A DNA stretch of 64,000 bases from Myxococcales bacterium. Its GTDB lineage: Bacteria > Myxococcota_A > Polyangia > Haliangiales > Haliangiaceae. The stretch is taken from contig JAQBQE010000024.1 of the NCBI GenBank assembly GCA_028287135.1, positions 1-64,000 of the forward strand. Reading direction: 5' to 3'. Of the stretch, positions 27,955 to 37,322 are shown one piece after another. Under the pieces are notes generated by a model. It was not told the DNA's origin. It saw only the letters and a program-made list of their open reading frames with translations, and ran no database searches. Each line of letters opens with the position of its first letter. The first letter of the stretch is position 1. Position numbers and translations under genes: made by a program.

Positions 27955-30579
27955 TCAGCGTGTAGTCGGTTCCTTGGTCGCAGCATCGGTCAGTCGCAAG
28001 TCTGCGAGTTGATTCTGGAACTTCACCCGTGTGAGCATCAGTTGCTCCTGTGCGTCGACCAGCGCGATCGTCGTCTTCTGCACACGTTCCGAGGTCTCGG
28101 CGAGCTTGCCGCGCAGCGTCGCCATCAGCTCGCCGCCGGTCCGCACCGCCTTGAGCGTCACGAGCTGGGCGTGGAGCTCTCCGGACCGCGCGCGGTACTC
28201 GCCCAGCTGATCGCGCAGGGTCTCGATCTTGTCGGCGAGGTCGGCGCCGCCGCGGTGCGTGCCGAGCAGTGCATCGATCTGTGCCTTGAGCTGCGGCGCG
28301 GCATCAGGCTCGTCGATGAACACCTTCATCATCCCGAGCGCTTCGTCGGAGCCGAGCTGGAACGTGCGCTGCACCGGTGTCGCCTCGGCGATCGTCACGT
28401 ACCTGGTCTCGCCCGCCTTCAGATCGATCTCGAACAGCTGCGAGTCGCCGACGCGCATGAATGACGACGGCTGCTCGACCAGTGACCATCCGGCTTCGAG
28501 CCGGTGACGCAGGTAGACCTTGGCCGGCTCGGCGAGGCGGCTGGTCACCGTGAACCGGGTCTGCCGGCGGTGCTGCACTTCTGCAGTGAGGACGCCGCGC
28601 TGCACGGTCACGAGCTTCGCGATTCGATCGACCTCGGCCGTGTGGCTCTCGATCACGATCTGCTTGTCGAGCGCGAACGGGACGACCACCGACGCACGCG
28701 GCGGCACCGGTTCCGTGATGCCTTCGCCGATGAACCGGCCCTTGCCATAGACCGTGACCGGTCCCGGCTCGAGCGTGTCGGAGGTCGGGTTGTCGAGACG
28801 CACCGCCTTGAAGGCGAACCGCTTGTCGCCTCGCTCGGAGACCGGATCGTAGAGATAGACCACGCCGCCGGTGGTCTCGCCGTGGAGCATCGCGACCATC
28901 GCGCTCGTGCCTGCACGCACGGTCATCGGCCGGTCCGCCATGAAGTGACTCTCGCCCACCGGCGTGTCCCCGCCGAGATCGCGCGGGCGCGCGACGGCCT
29001 CGGACTTCGGAGGCTGGTCGACCGCGAGCACGCGCACCTGATCGCCTTCACTCGGACCGATCCTCGGCACGATGAAGATCCGGGTCGCCGGGACGCCGTC
29101 GTCGACGAGCTTGTTCTTGACCGCGGCGCCGCGCGCGGTGGCGTGGGCCTCGGTGCCGGTCGTGCCGTGGACCTCGATCACGATGTTGCGCCTGGACTTG
29201 ATCACCTTCTCGGCAATCGCGCGGATCTTGTCGTCGCCTTGCTTGATCGGCGGAGGGGGCGCGGTCCGCTCGGGACCCTCGTTCGAGGAACCGTATTGGC
29301 CATCGAACCCGCCGAAGTCGCCGCGGAGGGTGTTCGTCCGGTCCTGGCTGCCGGCTGCGCTACCGACGGAGCTCTCCAACGTGCGACCCGGCATGGGCAC
29401 ATTGCGGATGTAGCCCTTGTCGATCGTGACCCCGGTCGTGGTGCTCGTGGGATCGATCATCGGCGCATGCGATGCGATCGTGATGACCTCACCGCCCGAC
29501 CGCGACTGATCGAGCTTCTGGTACACCGGCGTGATCTTCGAGCTCGCGACCTTCACACCGGTCCGTTCGATCGTCACGTCGGAATAGAAGAACGTCACCT
29601 TGTACGTGCCGGGTGGGAGCGACAGCGCGTACGCACCGTTCTCGTTGCTGATCGCGGTCTGGTTGGTCGTCCCTGCGGTCGCGAGCACCGTGACGCCCGC
29701 CAGCTTCTCCCCGGTGCGCGAGTCCGAGACCACGCCACGCACGCCGGTCGATACATGGCTCCCGGTGGAGTCGTTGCGGTACGTCAGCCCGGTCGTGTTC
29801 ACCCCGTCGACGTCATAGGTGTTCTCGAGCTTCGAGCTCCCGCTGAATGACACGCCCTGCTCGTCGGCCTGGCTACCCGCGGCCGCGACATCGGCGCGCT
29901 GCGCCGTGGCCCCGGTCCGCACCTCGCTGGCATCGAGGGCGACCAGCTCCTCGGCGGTTGCCTCCGCGTACGGCGACACACCCGTCGGCGGCGCGATCGC
30001 AAACTTCTCTTCCCCTGCGAGCAGGTCGCGATCGATCTGCCGCACGCTCCACAGGTCGTAGCGAAAGGCGAGGGCCGAGCTCGCTCCGACGCCGACGAGC
30101 ACGCCCTTCCAGTCCTCGGTCGTCGTGTTGTCGACGATCGCCCAGCCCTCGAGCATCACCTTGCCCTGATCGCCGACCACCACCCGGTAGCTCGGCTTCC
30201 ACGCCGGCGCTTCCGTGACGTAGGTCAGCAGGACCTCGGCGCGCCCGACGTCCGTGGTCTCGAGCGTCATCGTCAGGTAGCTGCCGTCGTCGGCCTCCTT
30301 TCGAGGGATGGTCACCGACAGCGGCTTGCGGGTCTCGGGATCGACGACGGTCAACGACTTCAAGAAGTCGTCCACGCGGTCTCGCGGTACATGGACGGTG
30401 AGCTTGCCGTCGATCACGATCGCTCGACGCTCGTAGAACGCGACGCCATTGCGATAGACCACGACGCGGCCGAGGACACCGCCGTCGACGTGACGTGGGA
30501 AGCTTTTCAGGCACCCCGCGGTGGTCATCGCGAAGAGCACGGCTGCGAACGTGAATCGGCGGGTGCGCATGCGATTCAT
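27955..30579 (-). CDS. Mosaic lipoprotein: DUF4139-type protein with embedded carboxypeptidase-regulatory, TonB-plug-like and OmpA-like pieces
   Basis: An 874-residue lipoprotein (lipobox ending TTAGC, Cys23). Residues 35-215 and about 550-790 look like the two halves of a DUF4139 protein (VYRNGVAFYERRAIV, VLLTYVTEAPAWKPSYRV; later VVPFALDKQIVIES). Inserted between them are: a segment like the end of a receptor plug (232-268, GVSFSGSSKLENTYDVDGV), a carboxypeptidase-regulatory Ig-like domain (280-355, VVSDSRTGEKLAGVTVLA and ENGAYALSLPPGTYKV), a segment like the plug start (360-412, SGGEVITIASHAPMID, YIRNVPMPGRTLESSVGSA) and an OmpA-like part (447-520). A coiled coil ends the protein. In known receptors the plug end follows the plug start, so the order here is permuted. 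DUF4139 proteins are envelope proteins of uncertain role. Confidence 0.75.
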   Translation of the reverse strand: MNRMRTRRFTFAAVLFAMTTAGCLKSFPRHVDGGVLGRVVVYRNGVAFYERRAIVIDGKLTVHVPRDRVDDFLKSLTVVDPETRKPLSVTIPRKEADDGSYLTMTLETTDVGRAEVLLTYVTEAPAWKPSYRVVVGDQGKVMLEGWAIVDNTTTEDWKGVLVGVGASSALAFRYDLWSVRQIDRDLLAGEEKFAIAPPTGVSPYAEATAEELVALDASEVRTGATAQRADVAAAGSQADEQGVSFSGSSKLENTYDVDGVNTTGLTYRNDSTGSHVSTGVRGVVSDSRTGEKLAGVTVLATAGTTNQTAISNENGAYALSLPPGTYKVTFFYSDVTIERTGVKVASSKITPVYQKLDQSRSGGEVITIASHAPMIDPTSTTTGVTIDKGYIRNVPMPGRTLESSVGSAAGSQDRTNTLRGDFGGFDGQYGSSNEGPERTAPPPPIKQGDDKIRAIAEKVIKSRRNIVIEVHGTTGTEAHATARGAAVKNKLVDDGVPATRIFIVPRIGPSEGDQVRVLAVDQPPKSEAVARPRDLGGDTPVGESHFMADRPMTVRAGTSAMVAMLHGETTGGVVYLYDPVSERGDKRFAFKAVRLDNPTSDTLEPGPVTVYGKGRFIGEGITEPVPPRASVVVPFALDKQIVIESHTAEVDRIAKLVTVQRGVLTAEVQHRRQTRFTVTSRLAEPAKVYLRHRLEAGWSLVEQPSSFMRVGDSQLFEIDLKAGETRYVTIAEATPVQRTFQLGSDEALGMMKVFIDEPDAAPQLKAQIDALLGTHRGGADLADKIETLRDQLGEYRARSGELHAQLVTLKAVRTGGELMATLRGKLAETSERVQKTTIALVDAQEQLMLTRVKFQNQLADLRLTDAATKEPTTR

Positions 30580-30690
30580 CTACGCGCGTCACTCGCGACC
30601 AAGCCACGTCACGCTGCTGACGCCCCGTGTCGACCACGATCGCGTCTGCGGTGTCGCACGCCCGCGAGGTGTCGCACCCCGCGCGACGAT

Positions 30691-31893
30691 CTACTTGTGC
30701 GACGTGCCGGAGAACGTGCCGTGCTGATGCGGATTCCGCGCGCGCGGTGCGTCGGTGACCGCGGCGAGCTGCTCGCGCAGGAGCCACGTCGGCTCCTCGA
30801 ACACGTCGTCGATCAGCGTCGATAGCTCGGGTGCACCGATCGCTTCCTGCCGTGCGATTGCATCACGCACATCGACCTCGAGCTTGGTCGCGAGGGCCTC
30901 GCGCTCGCCGGCCTCGAGCCAGCCGCGCTTGATCAGATATGCCTCGAGGCGCCGGATCGGATCGCGCTGACCCTTCCACACCTCGGTCACGGCCTCGTCG
31001 CGATACCGCGACGGATCGTCCGACGACGAATGCGCGCTGACCCGATACGTGAGCAGCTCGAGGAATGTCGGGCCATCGCCGCGCCGCGCCTTGTCGGCGG
31101 CGTAGGTGACCGCGGCGTGAACCGCCAGCACATCGTTGCCGTCGACCCGCAGTGCCTCGACCCCGTAGCCCACGCCCTTGAGCGCGATCGTCGCGGCCGC
31201 GGACTGCACCGACCCCGGCGTCGAGATCGCCCACTGGTTGTTCTGGCAGATCAGGACGACCGGCGCCTTCGACACGCCCGCGAAGTTGAGCGCCACGTGG
31301 AAGTCGCCTTCGCTCGTGCCGCCGTCACCCATGTAGCCAAAGCAGACCTTGCGGTCGCCCTTGATCTTCATCGCCATCGCGATCCCGACGGCGTGCGGGA
31401 TCTGGGTCGACACGCACGACGACATCACGACGTAGTGGTTCTCGCGATCGCACGGGTGACACGGCATCTGCCGGCCCTTCGTGGGATCCGCGGCGTTGCC
31501 AAAGATCTGCGCGATGTACGAGTCGAGCGTGAGTCCACGGTAGAGGCCGACGCCGGCCTCGCGCAGCGCGGGCACGATCCAGTCCTCTTTCTGGGTCACC
31601 GCGGCGGAGCCGACGATCGCGGCTTCCTGGCCGACCGCCTCGCCGTAGAACCCGATCCGACCCTGACGCTGGAGCGCCATCATCCGTGCATCGGTGACGC
31701 GGATCCGGACCATGCCCTCGAACAGCCGGCGCGCGAGCTCGCGGTCGAGTGCTGCGAGAGCTGCGTCGTCGACGGCGGTACCATCCTCGCGCACGAGCTG
31801 GAACAGCCCGCGCGCCTTGGCGTCGTCATCCCCATCGAAGTACGCGTAGGGCCCGGTTGGCGTCGCACTTGGGGCGGAGGTGGCGTGTGCCAT
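30691..31893 (-). CDS. bkdA1: Branched-chain 2-oxoacid dehydrogenase E1 alpha subunit
   Basis: A 400-residue thiamine-diphosphate enzyme subunit that decarboxylates branched-chain 2-oxoacids and loads the acyl group on the lipoyl E2. The TPP motif GDGGTSEGDFH ending in Asn (HVALNFAG) is complete. The phosphorylation-loop-like segment YRVSAHSSSDDPSRYRDE is the branched-chain type rather than the pyruvate type. The ATG at 31893 is preferred to an upstream GTG. The partners E1 beta and E2 lie 5.4 kb away on the same strand, so the usual operon is split. In myxobacteria this complex makes iso-fatty-acid primers. Confidence 0.9.
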   Translation of the reverse strand: MAHATSAPSATPTGPYAYFDGDDDAKARGLFQLVREDGTAVDDAALAALDRELARRLFEGMVRIRVTDARMMALQRQGRIGFYGEAVGQEAAIVGSAAVTQKEDWIVPALREAGVGLYRGLTLDSYIAQIFGNAADPTKGRQMPCHPCDRENHYVVMSSCVSTQIPHAVGIAMAMKIKGDRKVCFGYMGDGGTSEGDFHVALNFAGVSKAPVVLICQNNQWAISTPGSVQSAAATIALKGVGYGVEALRVDGNDVLAVHAAVTYAADKARRGDGPTFLELLTYRVSAHSSSDDPSRYRDEAVTEVWKGQRDPIRRLEAYLIKRGWLEAGEREALATKLEVDVRDAIARQEAIGAPELSTLIDDVFEEPTWLLREQLAAVTDAPRARNPHQHGTFSGTSHK

Positions 31894-32030
31894 GCGCGGC
31901 ACTCTAGCCGTCGTGCCGTCGAGGATCTAGTGCGGGTGCGACCCCGCATGCGGCGCCTGCGTCGCCGGGGGTGATGGGGTGTCAGCCGCCGGCATGCGCG
32001 TCCGAGAGGCGCAAGAGCCTAGGCTGCGGA

Positions 32031-33008
32031 ATGCGCTTGATCATGGGCTGGGTGGCAGGGCTGGTGTTTCTGATGTGCTCGGGGGCGTGCTGCGGGGTCG
32101 GGATGCCCGAGTTCGTGACGTCGAGCCCCGACGGCGCCTGCCAGTATTTCGACTGCGACCTGATGGTCGGCGGCACCGTCTCCGGCCGGGTGGTGACGTT
32201 CGAAGCCGCGACCGGCGAGGTCACCGCGGTGTCGATCGAGCCTGCCGAGCTCGCCGACCTCGGGCTCGACAACGGCCGGATCATCGTGAAACCGCGGAGG
32301 GTGGGCGAGGGCGTGCTCGCGGTGACCCTCGCCAGCTACGAACCGATGAAGCTGCCGATCCGGACCGCGGTGCTCGCCACCACGGAGGTCGTGCCCGACC
32401 GGTCGATCGAAGGGCTGCAGCGCGTCGATCCACCGGGCCGCAAGCAGATGTTCGAGGGCAGCACGCTTCGCGTGGTCGCCGAGCATCGCGATGCCGCCGG
32501 GCTTCGCCTGCTCGGTCATGGCTTCGAGGCGTGGACGATCAGCGGCGGCACGCTCGTCGAGCCGGTCACCGACGCGGACAGTGATCTCGATGCTGCGCTC
32601 GTCCGCGACGTCGTGGCCAGCGGCGGCCCGTTGATCACGGTCGGCGCGCGCGCCGGTGGCACGCCGCTCGAGCTCGAGGTCGTGCCGGCGGGATCGACCG
32701 CCACGCTGGAACTCGAGAACGGCTTCACGATCGTTCGTGGTGGTGAGCTCGCGGTGGCCGCTGGCGCACGGTTCTATGTTCCGGTTCATGCGTTCTCCGC
32801 CGACGGTCGGTTCATCCACGGGTTGCCGCCCGGTGGAGTGCTCACCGCCACGGTCACCGACGCAACGGTGATGATGGTCGTCGCCGATACCGCGCAGCGG
32901 ACGCTGCGGATGCAGGGCGTCGCGCCGGGGACCACCGAGCTGACCGTTGCCTTCGACGGCGCGAGCGCGACGTTCAGCGTGCGCGTGACCGAACCGACGA
33001 CTTACTGA
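32031..33008 (+). CDS. Secreted protein with Ig-like beta domains, unknown function
   Basis: A 325-residue exported protein: MRLIMGWVAGLVFLMCSGACC is a signal with a likely lipobox SGAC. The body is strand-rich with repeated phrases (VSGRVVTFEAATGEVTAVSIEPAEL, VGEGVLAVTLASYEPMKLP, GVAPGTTELTVAFDGASATFSVRV) typical of bacterial Ig-like (Big) domains, two or three in number. Two cysteines near the start (CQYFDC) may bridge. The ATG at 32031 gives the best signal peptide; an upstream in-frame ATG adds a Cys-rich head with no signal character. The last seven bases overlap the 3' end of the next gene on the other strand. Surface adhesion or a structural role is possible. Confidence 0.65.
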   Translation: MRLIMGWVAGLVFLMCSGACCGVGMPEFVTSSPDGACQYFDCDLMVGGTVSGRVVTFEAATGEVTAVSIEPAELADLGLDNGRIIVKPRRVGEGVLAVTLASYEPMKLPIRTAVLATTEVVPDRSIEGLQRVDPPGRKQMFEGSTLRVVAEHRDAAGLRLLGHGFEAWTISGGTLVEPVTDADSDLDAALVRDVVASGGPLITVGARAGGTPLELEVVPAGSTATLELENGFTIVRGGELAVAAGARFYVPVHAFSADGRFIHGLPPGGVLTATVTDATVMMVVADTAQRTLRMQGVAPGTTELTVAFDGASATFSVRVTEPTTY

Positions 33009-33715
33009 CCGCAGCGCAGCGCGGTCGACATCTCGGCGGTCGCGGCGCGGGTCCAGATCTCCGCGTTGCCGCCCGGCACGGCTTCGACCGTCAGCGTGCC
33101 GCTCAGTTCATAGATGCCCTCGAACGTGCTCGCCGACGTCCCGACGCCGTAGAGCCGGAGCAGGCCGGCATCGGTCGAGTAGCTTGCCGACTCGACGGCG
33201 TCGCCGGCGATCGCGATGCGCGCGGTTCCATCCGGGCAGAACAGGACCTGGTCGACGGTCCCGAGCTCGGCGCCGGGCTTCGTGAATCCGGTCGCGATCG
33301 GCAGGTAGCCGGTGCCGGCGTAGAACCACTCGCGCGCCTCGAGGTCGGTGCACTGAGTGTGCGCGTGATCGAGCTCGACCTGGTCGAGGGTGACCTCGCT
33401 CCAGCCCGCGCCGATCTCGGTCGACGTCATCGTGCCGTCGAGCGCATCGACCAGCGTGAACGCGCGCGCGCCGGTGACGCCGTCGGTACCGGCGATCTCG
33501 GTGCCGAACGTGACCCGGCCTTCGAGGATCGTGCCGTTGGCCCGCATCACCGCGTAGCCGTCGTTGCCGCACAGGATCAGCGAGTCGCCAGCGGCGGTGC
33601 GCATCACCGTGTCGTCACGGCCTTCGAACCCGCCACAGCCGAACGGGACGCAGCCCTGGAGGAGGAGGGCGGACGGGACAGCGATGGCGAGGGCGGCGAG
33701 GAGGGCGTTGCGCAT
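33002..33715 (-). CDS. Predicted lipoprotein, convergent with the Ig-like gene
   Basis: A 237-residue lipoprotein, MRNALLAALAIAVPSALLLQGC with Cys22 (LQGC). The mature part has four or more cysteines (CVPFGCGG near the start, SLILCGNDGY, TQCTDLEA, VLFCPDGTAR, LRCGQ at the end), so it is probably disulfide-bonded in the periplasm or on the surface. It is strand-rich, and no family is recognised. It is convergent with the preceding gene and upstream of nothing on its own strand, so it is likely a single-gene transcript. Confidence 0.65.
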   Translation of the reverse strand: MRNALLAALAIAVPSALLLQGCVPFGCGGFEGRDDTVMRTAAGDSLILCGNDGYAVMRANGTILEGRVTFGTEIAGTDGVTGARAFTLVDALDGTMTSTEIGAGWSEVTLDQVELDHAHTQCTDLEAREWFYAGTGYLPIATGFTKPGAELGTVDQVLFCPDGTARIAIAGDAVESASYSTDAGLLRLYGVGTSASTFEGIYELSGTLTVEAVPGGNAEIWTRAATAEMSTALRCGQ

Positions 33716-33823
33716 GACCCTGACTGGAGCAACGGCAGGGCCAGGCAACCGTTAGTATAATCAGCTGCTTACGCCTCGCCAGTTGCCTCGATCACCCCTG
33801 CGACATGACAGCCATGTCATGGG

Positions 33824-34183
33824 CTATCGGCAGTCGTAGACGATCGGCTGGATCTCGGCCCAGGCGTGGCGGCCCGGGAGCTGGGCCGAGGCCTTCGTCT
33901 CGAGATCGAACTCGACGTGCATGTCGATGAAGTTGGCGACCGCGATGCTGCTGTCGTGCAGGCGGTACTCGCCATCCTGCGGGCGATTCACCAGATCCAT
34001 GCGGACCAGGCCGCTCGAGCACAGGGTCAGCGTCTGGTAGCAGACGGCGAAGTTGCCGTCCGCGATGCACTGGGCCTCGCTGTCGAAGTCGTCCACCAGC
34101 CGGCGGTAGGCAGTGTCCTCGGCGAGCGTGTCATCGGTGCAGGCGGTGCCGAGGACGACCAGAGCAAGGAGGAGTGCGCGCAT
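33824..34183 (-). CDS. Small predicted lipoprotein
   Basis: A 119-residue lipoprotein, MRALLLALVVLGTAC with Cys15 in lipobox GTAC. The mature domain has four cysteines (EAQCIADGNFAVCYQTLTLC and a final YDCR) and reads as a compact mixed fold. A short 5' region precedes the next divergent gene. No family is recognised. Confidence 0.65.
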   Translation of the reverse strand: MRALLLALVVLGTACTDDTLAEDTAYRRLVDDFDSEAQCIADGNFAVCYQTLTLCSSGLVRMDLVNRPQDGEYRLHDSSIAVANFIDMHVEFDLETKASAQLPGRHAWAEIQPIVYDCR

Positions 34184-34517
34184 GCAGCGTGATGCAGCAA
34201 GCCATGCGCCAGATCGAACGCGTGCAGGTGCGCAGATCCATGGAGCACCCCGCGCGCGGACCGGGTGCCCGTTCGACCGCCACGGGGTGGCGACTCACCA
34301 GTGTTCGCTTCCTGCACGGTCACGAGCCCATGCGACACCGCCGATCGCCGAGCCCTCGTCACTGCGGCGAGCAGGTTTTCGTGCGGTAGCCGCACAAGCT
34401 CACTGTACGACGACCTCGGGCTTGCGCAGTGCGTGCGCGTAAGTCGCCAGGATCGTTCGCGGGTGCCGCTGGTACGCCGCTTGTAGAAGGACCTGACATC
34501 CACCGGAGGTCATCCAG
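34184..34517. other. 334-base region without a supported gene
   Basis: Shared upstream region of the divergent small lipoprotein (33824-34183) and the Asp-rich lipoprotein (34518 on). GTGCGG TAG CCGCAC at 34381-34395 is a six-pair inverted repeat with a three-base loop, a possible operator or RNA hairpin. GGAGGT at about 34504-34509 is a strong ribosome site for the right-hand gene. No clear promoter boxes, tRNA or small gene were seen. Confidence 0.5.
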
Positions 34518-35018
34518 ATGAATCGATTTGCCCGCTCCCTCGCCCTGCTCCTCGTCACCATCATCCCCCTCAACATCGGCGCCGGCTGCTCCTCGCAGCT
34601 CAACACGTCGACCAAGGGCCAGCTCATCGAATGCAGCGGCGGCACCTGTCAGCCCGTCAGCGGGGATGGCAGCGACGACGCTGATCACGACGACGACGAC
34701 AACGACTCGTGTGTCGACGTCGATGAGGATGGCGATGGCACGCCGCACGATGACCCGCCGCCCGGCGACGGTGGGGTCGTCACGATCGCGCACACCGGCG
34801 GCGGTCAGGACGACGACAACGACGGCGATGCCGACGATGACGATGACGGCACGTGCGACAGCGACGACGAGGATGACGATGGCGACGGCATCGACGACGC
34901 CGACGACTGCGACGAGCAGACCGGCGGCGACGACGACAACGATGACGATGACAACGACGGAGAGGACTCCGACGGCGATGGCGATGACAACGACTGCGAC
35001 GGCAGCGGCAACGACTGA
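34518..35018 (+). CDS. Aspartate-rich lipoprotein, probably calcium-binding
   Basis: A 166-residue lipoprotein, MNRFARSLALLLVTIIPLNIGAGC with Cys24 after a clean signal. From residue 52 on, more than half the residues are Asp, with Gly and Asn between (phrases such as DVDEDGDGTP, DDADDCDEQTGG), which resembles chained thrombospondin type 3 or EF-hand-like calcium loops. The region is strongly acidic and probably disordered without metal. The DNA is a repeated GAC/GAT/GGC pattern prone to slippage. A strong ribosome site, GGAGGT, sits before the ATG. Surface calcium binding or ice-like matrix roles can be imagined, but none is shown. Confidence 0.75.
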   Translation: MNRFARSLALLLVTIIPLNIGAGCSSQLNTSTKGQLIECSGGTCQPVSGDGSDDADHDDDDNDSCVDVDEDGDGTPHDDPPPGDGGVVTIAHTGGGQDDDNDGDADDDDDGTCDSDDEDDDGDGIDDADDCDEQTGGDDDNDDDDNDGEDSDGDGDDNDCDGSGND

Positions 35019-35042
35019 GATCGCCCGCCGGGCCGCGGTCGC

Positions 35043-36755
35043 TCAGCGCTTCTTGAGGTCGTGCTTCTCCATCATTCGGATCAGCGCGAACCGGGAGATC
35101 CCGAGCTTCTTGGCGGCCTTCGTCTGATTGTTGTGGGTCGCCTCGAGCGCATCGAGCACGGACTCGCGCTCGACGTCGGCAACACGCTGACGGACATCGA
35201 TCTGGGGCGCGCTCGTCGACGCGAGCGCGAGCTTCTCGAGCAGCCGATCCGGCAGGTGATGCGGCTCGATCCGCGTCCCGCCGCTCATCACGACGGCGCG
35301 CTCGATCACGTTGCGCAGCTCGCGAACATTGCCGGGCCAGGCGTACGCGTCGAACACCTCGAGGACCTCGGGGCTGATCGCGGCCGTGCGTCCCGGCGGT
35401 GACAGCTCGCGGGCGAAGTGCAGCGCGAGCGGCTCGATCTCCGTGCGGCGATCGCGCAGTGGCGGCACCGGGATCACGAACGCGCTGATCCGGAAGTAGA
35501 GATCCTGGCGGAACCGGCCGCGCGTGACCTCGGACTCGAGATCGCGATTGGTCGCGCACACGAGCCGCACATCGACGGGCGTCTCCTGGGTGCCGCCGAC
35601 GCGGACGACCTTGCGTTGCTCGAGGACGCGCAGCAGCTTGGCCTGCGTACTGACGGGGAGCTCACCGATCTCGTCGAGGAACAGCGTCCCGGTCGACGCG
35701 GCCTCGAAGAACCCGGGCTTCGCGCTGATCGCGCCGGTGAACGCGCCCTTCTCGTGACCGAACAGCTCGGACTCGACGAGCGTCTCCGAGAGCGACGCGC
35801 AGTTGAGCCGCACGAACGGACCGGCGCGCCGCGGACTCAGCCGGTGGACCGATTCCGCGACGACCTCCTTGCCGACCCCGGTCTCGCCGGCGACGAGCAC
35901 GGTGATCCCCGACGGTGCGACGCGCTTGGCGAGCGCCATCACCTGTTCCATCAGCGGATCCGCGACCACCACGTGACCGATCGTGCTCGCCGGCCGCGAC
36001 TCGGGATCGACGCCGCGCAGGCGGTCGCGCGCCATGCCGATCAGCTCGCCGACGTGCGAACCGTCTTCCGGGAAGCTCGCCGTTCCGGCGCGCGCGGTCA
36101 GCCCGACCGGGACCGCCGCCGATCGGCGTGCGACCGACAGCGTCGCCTCGCGATCGCTCTCGGGCAGGACGAGCGCGAGCTCCTCGGCGCCGTACTCGGC
36201 GACGACATCCATCCGGCGCAACTGACCGAGCAAGGTCTCGACGTGCTCGGTCATCAGGTCGACCGGGCCCTCGATCCGGAGCATCACGAGGCCGAGTGGT
36301 CGCTGATAGCGGACCGCGCGATCTACCTCGGCATCGAACCGGTCCTCGAACTCGTTGACGGTCGCGACCTGGCGCGTGCGCTTGGCAACGGTCGACGTCG
36401 CGACGATCGCCGTCGCCGGTCCGATCGCGATCACGTCACCGGCCGCGAGCCGGCGTGGTCCGGTGACCGCAGCCCCGTTCACCAGCGTGCCGTTACGGCT
36501 GCCGAGATCCTCGACCTGGACATGATCGGCGCGGCGGCGGACCCGCGCATGGCGGCGCGAGACGCTTTCATGGTCGACCTTGATCTCGCAGGCGTCGACC
36601 CGCCCGAACGTCAGCTCGATCGTGTCGTGGATCGGAACGACGCGAGAGCTCATCTCGGAGCCGCCACCCGAGACGATCAGGTACCAGGAGCTCTCCGAGG
36701 GGCGCTCGTCGACATACGCCTCGGCGCTGGTCGTGGTCCGCTCGTGCCGCTTCAC
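35043..36755 (-). CDS. FHA-domain sigma-54 activator with a degenerate GGDEF-like middle domain
   Basis: A 570-residue transcription activator. An FHA phosphothreonine-binding domain (about 45-118) has GR at 51-52, SRRH at 66-69 and GSRNGT. Residues 133-250 resemble a diguanylate cyclase fold ([28 protein letters not shown]) but the signature reads YGAEE (188-192), so it is probably inactive. The AAA+ domain (about 260-500) has Walker A GETGVGKE at 290-297, the sigma-54 contact loop GAFTGA at 337-342 and Walker [11 protein letters not shown] Fis-type helix-turn-helix ends it (about 528-568). It should open sigma-54 promoters when its FHA domain binds a kinase-modified partner, fitting the kinases in this window. 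Confidence 0.9.
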   Translation of the reverse strand: MKRHERTTTSAEAYVDERPSESSWYLIVSGGGSEMSSRVVPIHDTIELTFGRVDACEIKVDHESVSRRHARVRRRADHVQVEDLGSRNGTLVNGAAVTGPRRLAAGDVIAIGPATAIVATSTVAKRTRQVATVNEFEDRFDAEVDRAVRYQRPLGLVMLRIEGPVDLMTEHVETLLGQLRRMDVVAEYGAEELALVLPESDREATLSVARRSAAVPVGLTARAGTASFPEDGSHVGELIGMARDRLRGVDPESRPASTIGHVVVADPLMEQVMALAKRVAPSGITVLVAGETGVGKEVVAESVHRLSPRRAGPFVRLNCASLSETLVESELFGHEKGAFTGAISAKPGFFEAASTGTLFLDEIGELPVSTQAKLLRVLEQRKVVRVGGTQETPVDVRLVCATNRDLESEVTRGRFRQDLYFRISAFVIPVPPLRDRRTEIEPLALHFARELSPPGRTAAISPEVLEVFDAYAWPGNVRELRNVIERAVVMSGGTRIEPHHLPDRLLEKLALASTSAPQIDVRQRVADVERESVLDALEATHNNQTKAAKKLGISRFALIRMMEKHDLKKR

Positions 36756-36964
36756 CGGCGATTAGAGTAGACCAAGTCGCGCGCTCAGATCATCGCGGTG
36801 CGCACGACTCGGACAGTTCGGGCGCTGCGCAGCACGTGTGAACAGACGTGGACGGTGGTGCGCCGTCGAGCGGTTCCTGCGTGCTCCGAGCGATCTCGAC
36901 GCTGGCATTGCCTTCGCACAAGCGGCCGATCGCATTCCACGTAACCACGTCAAAGGAGTTTTCG

Positions 36965-37321
<357 letters not shown>

Positions 37322-37322
37322 G

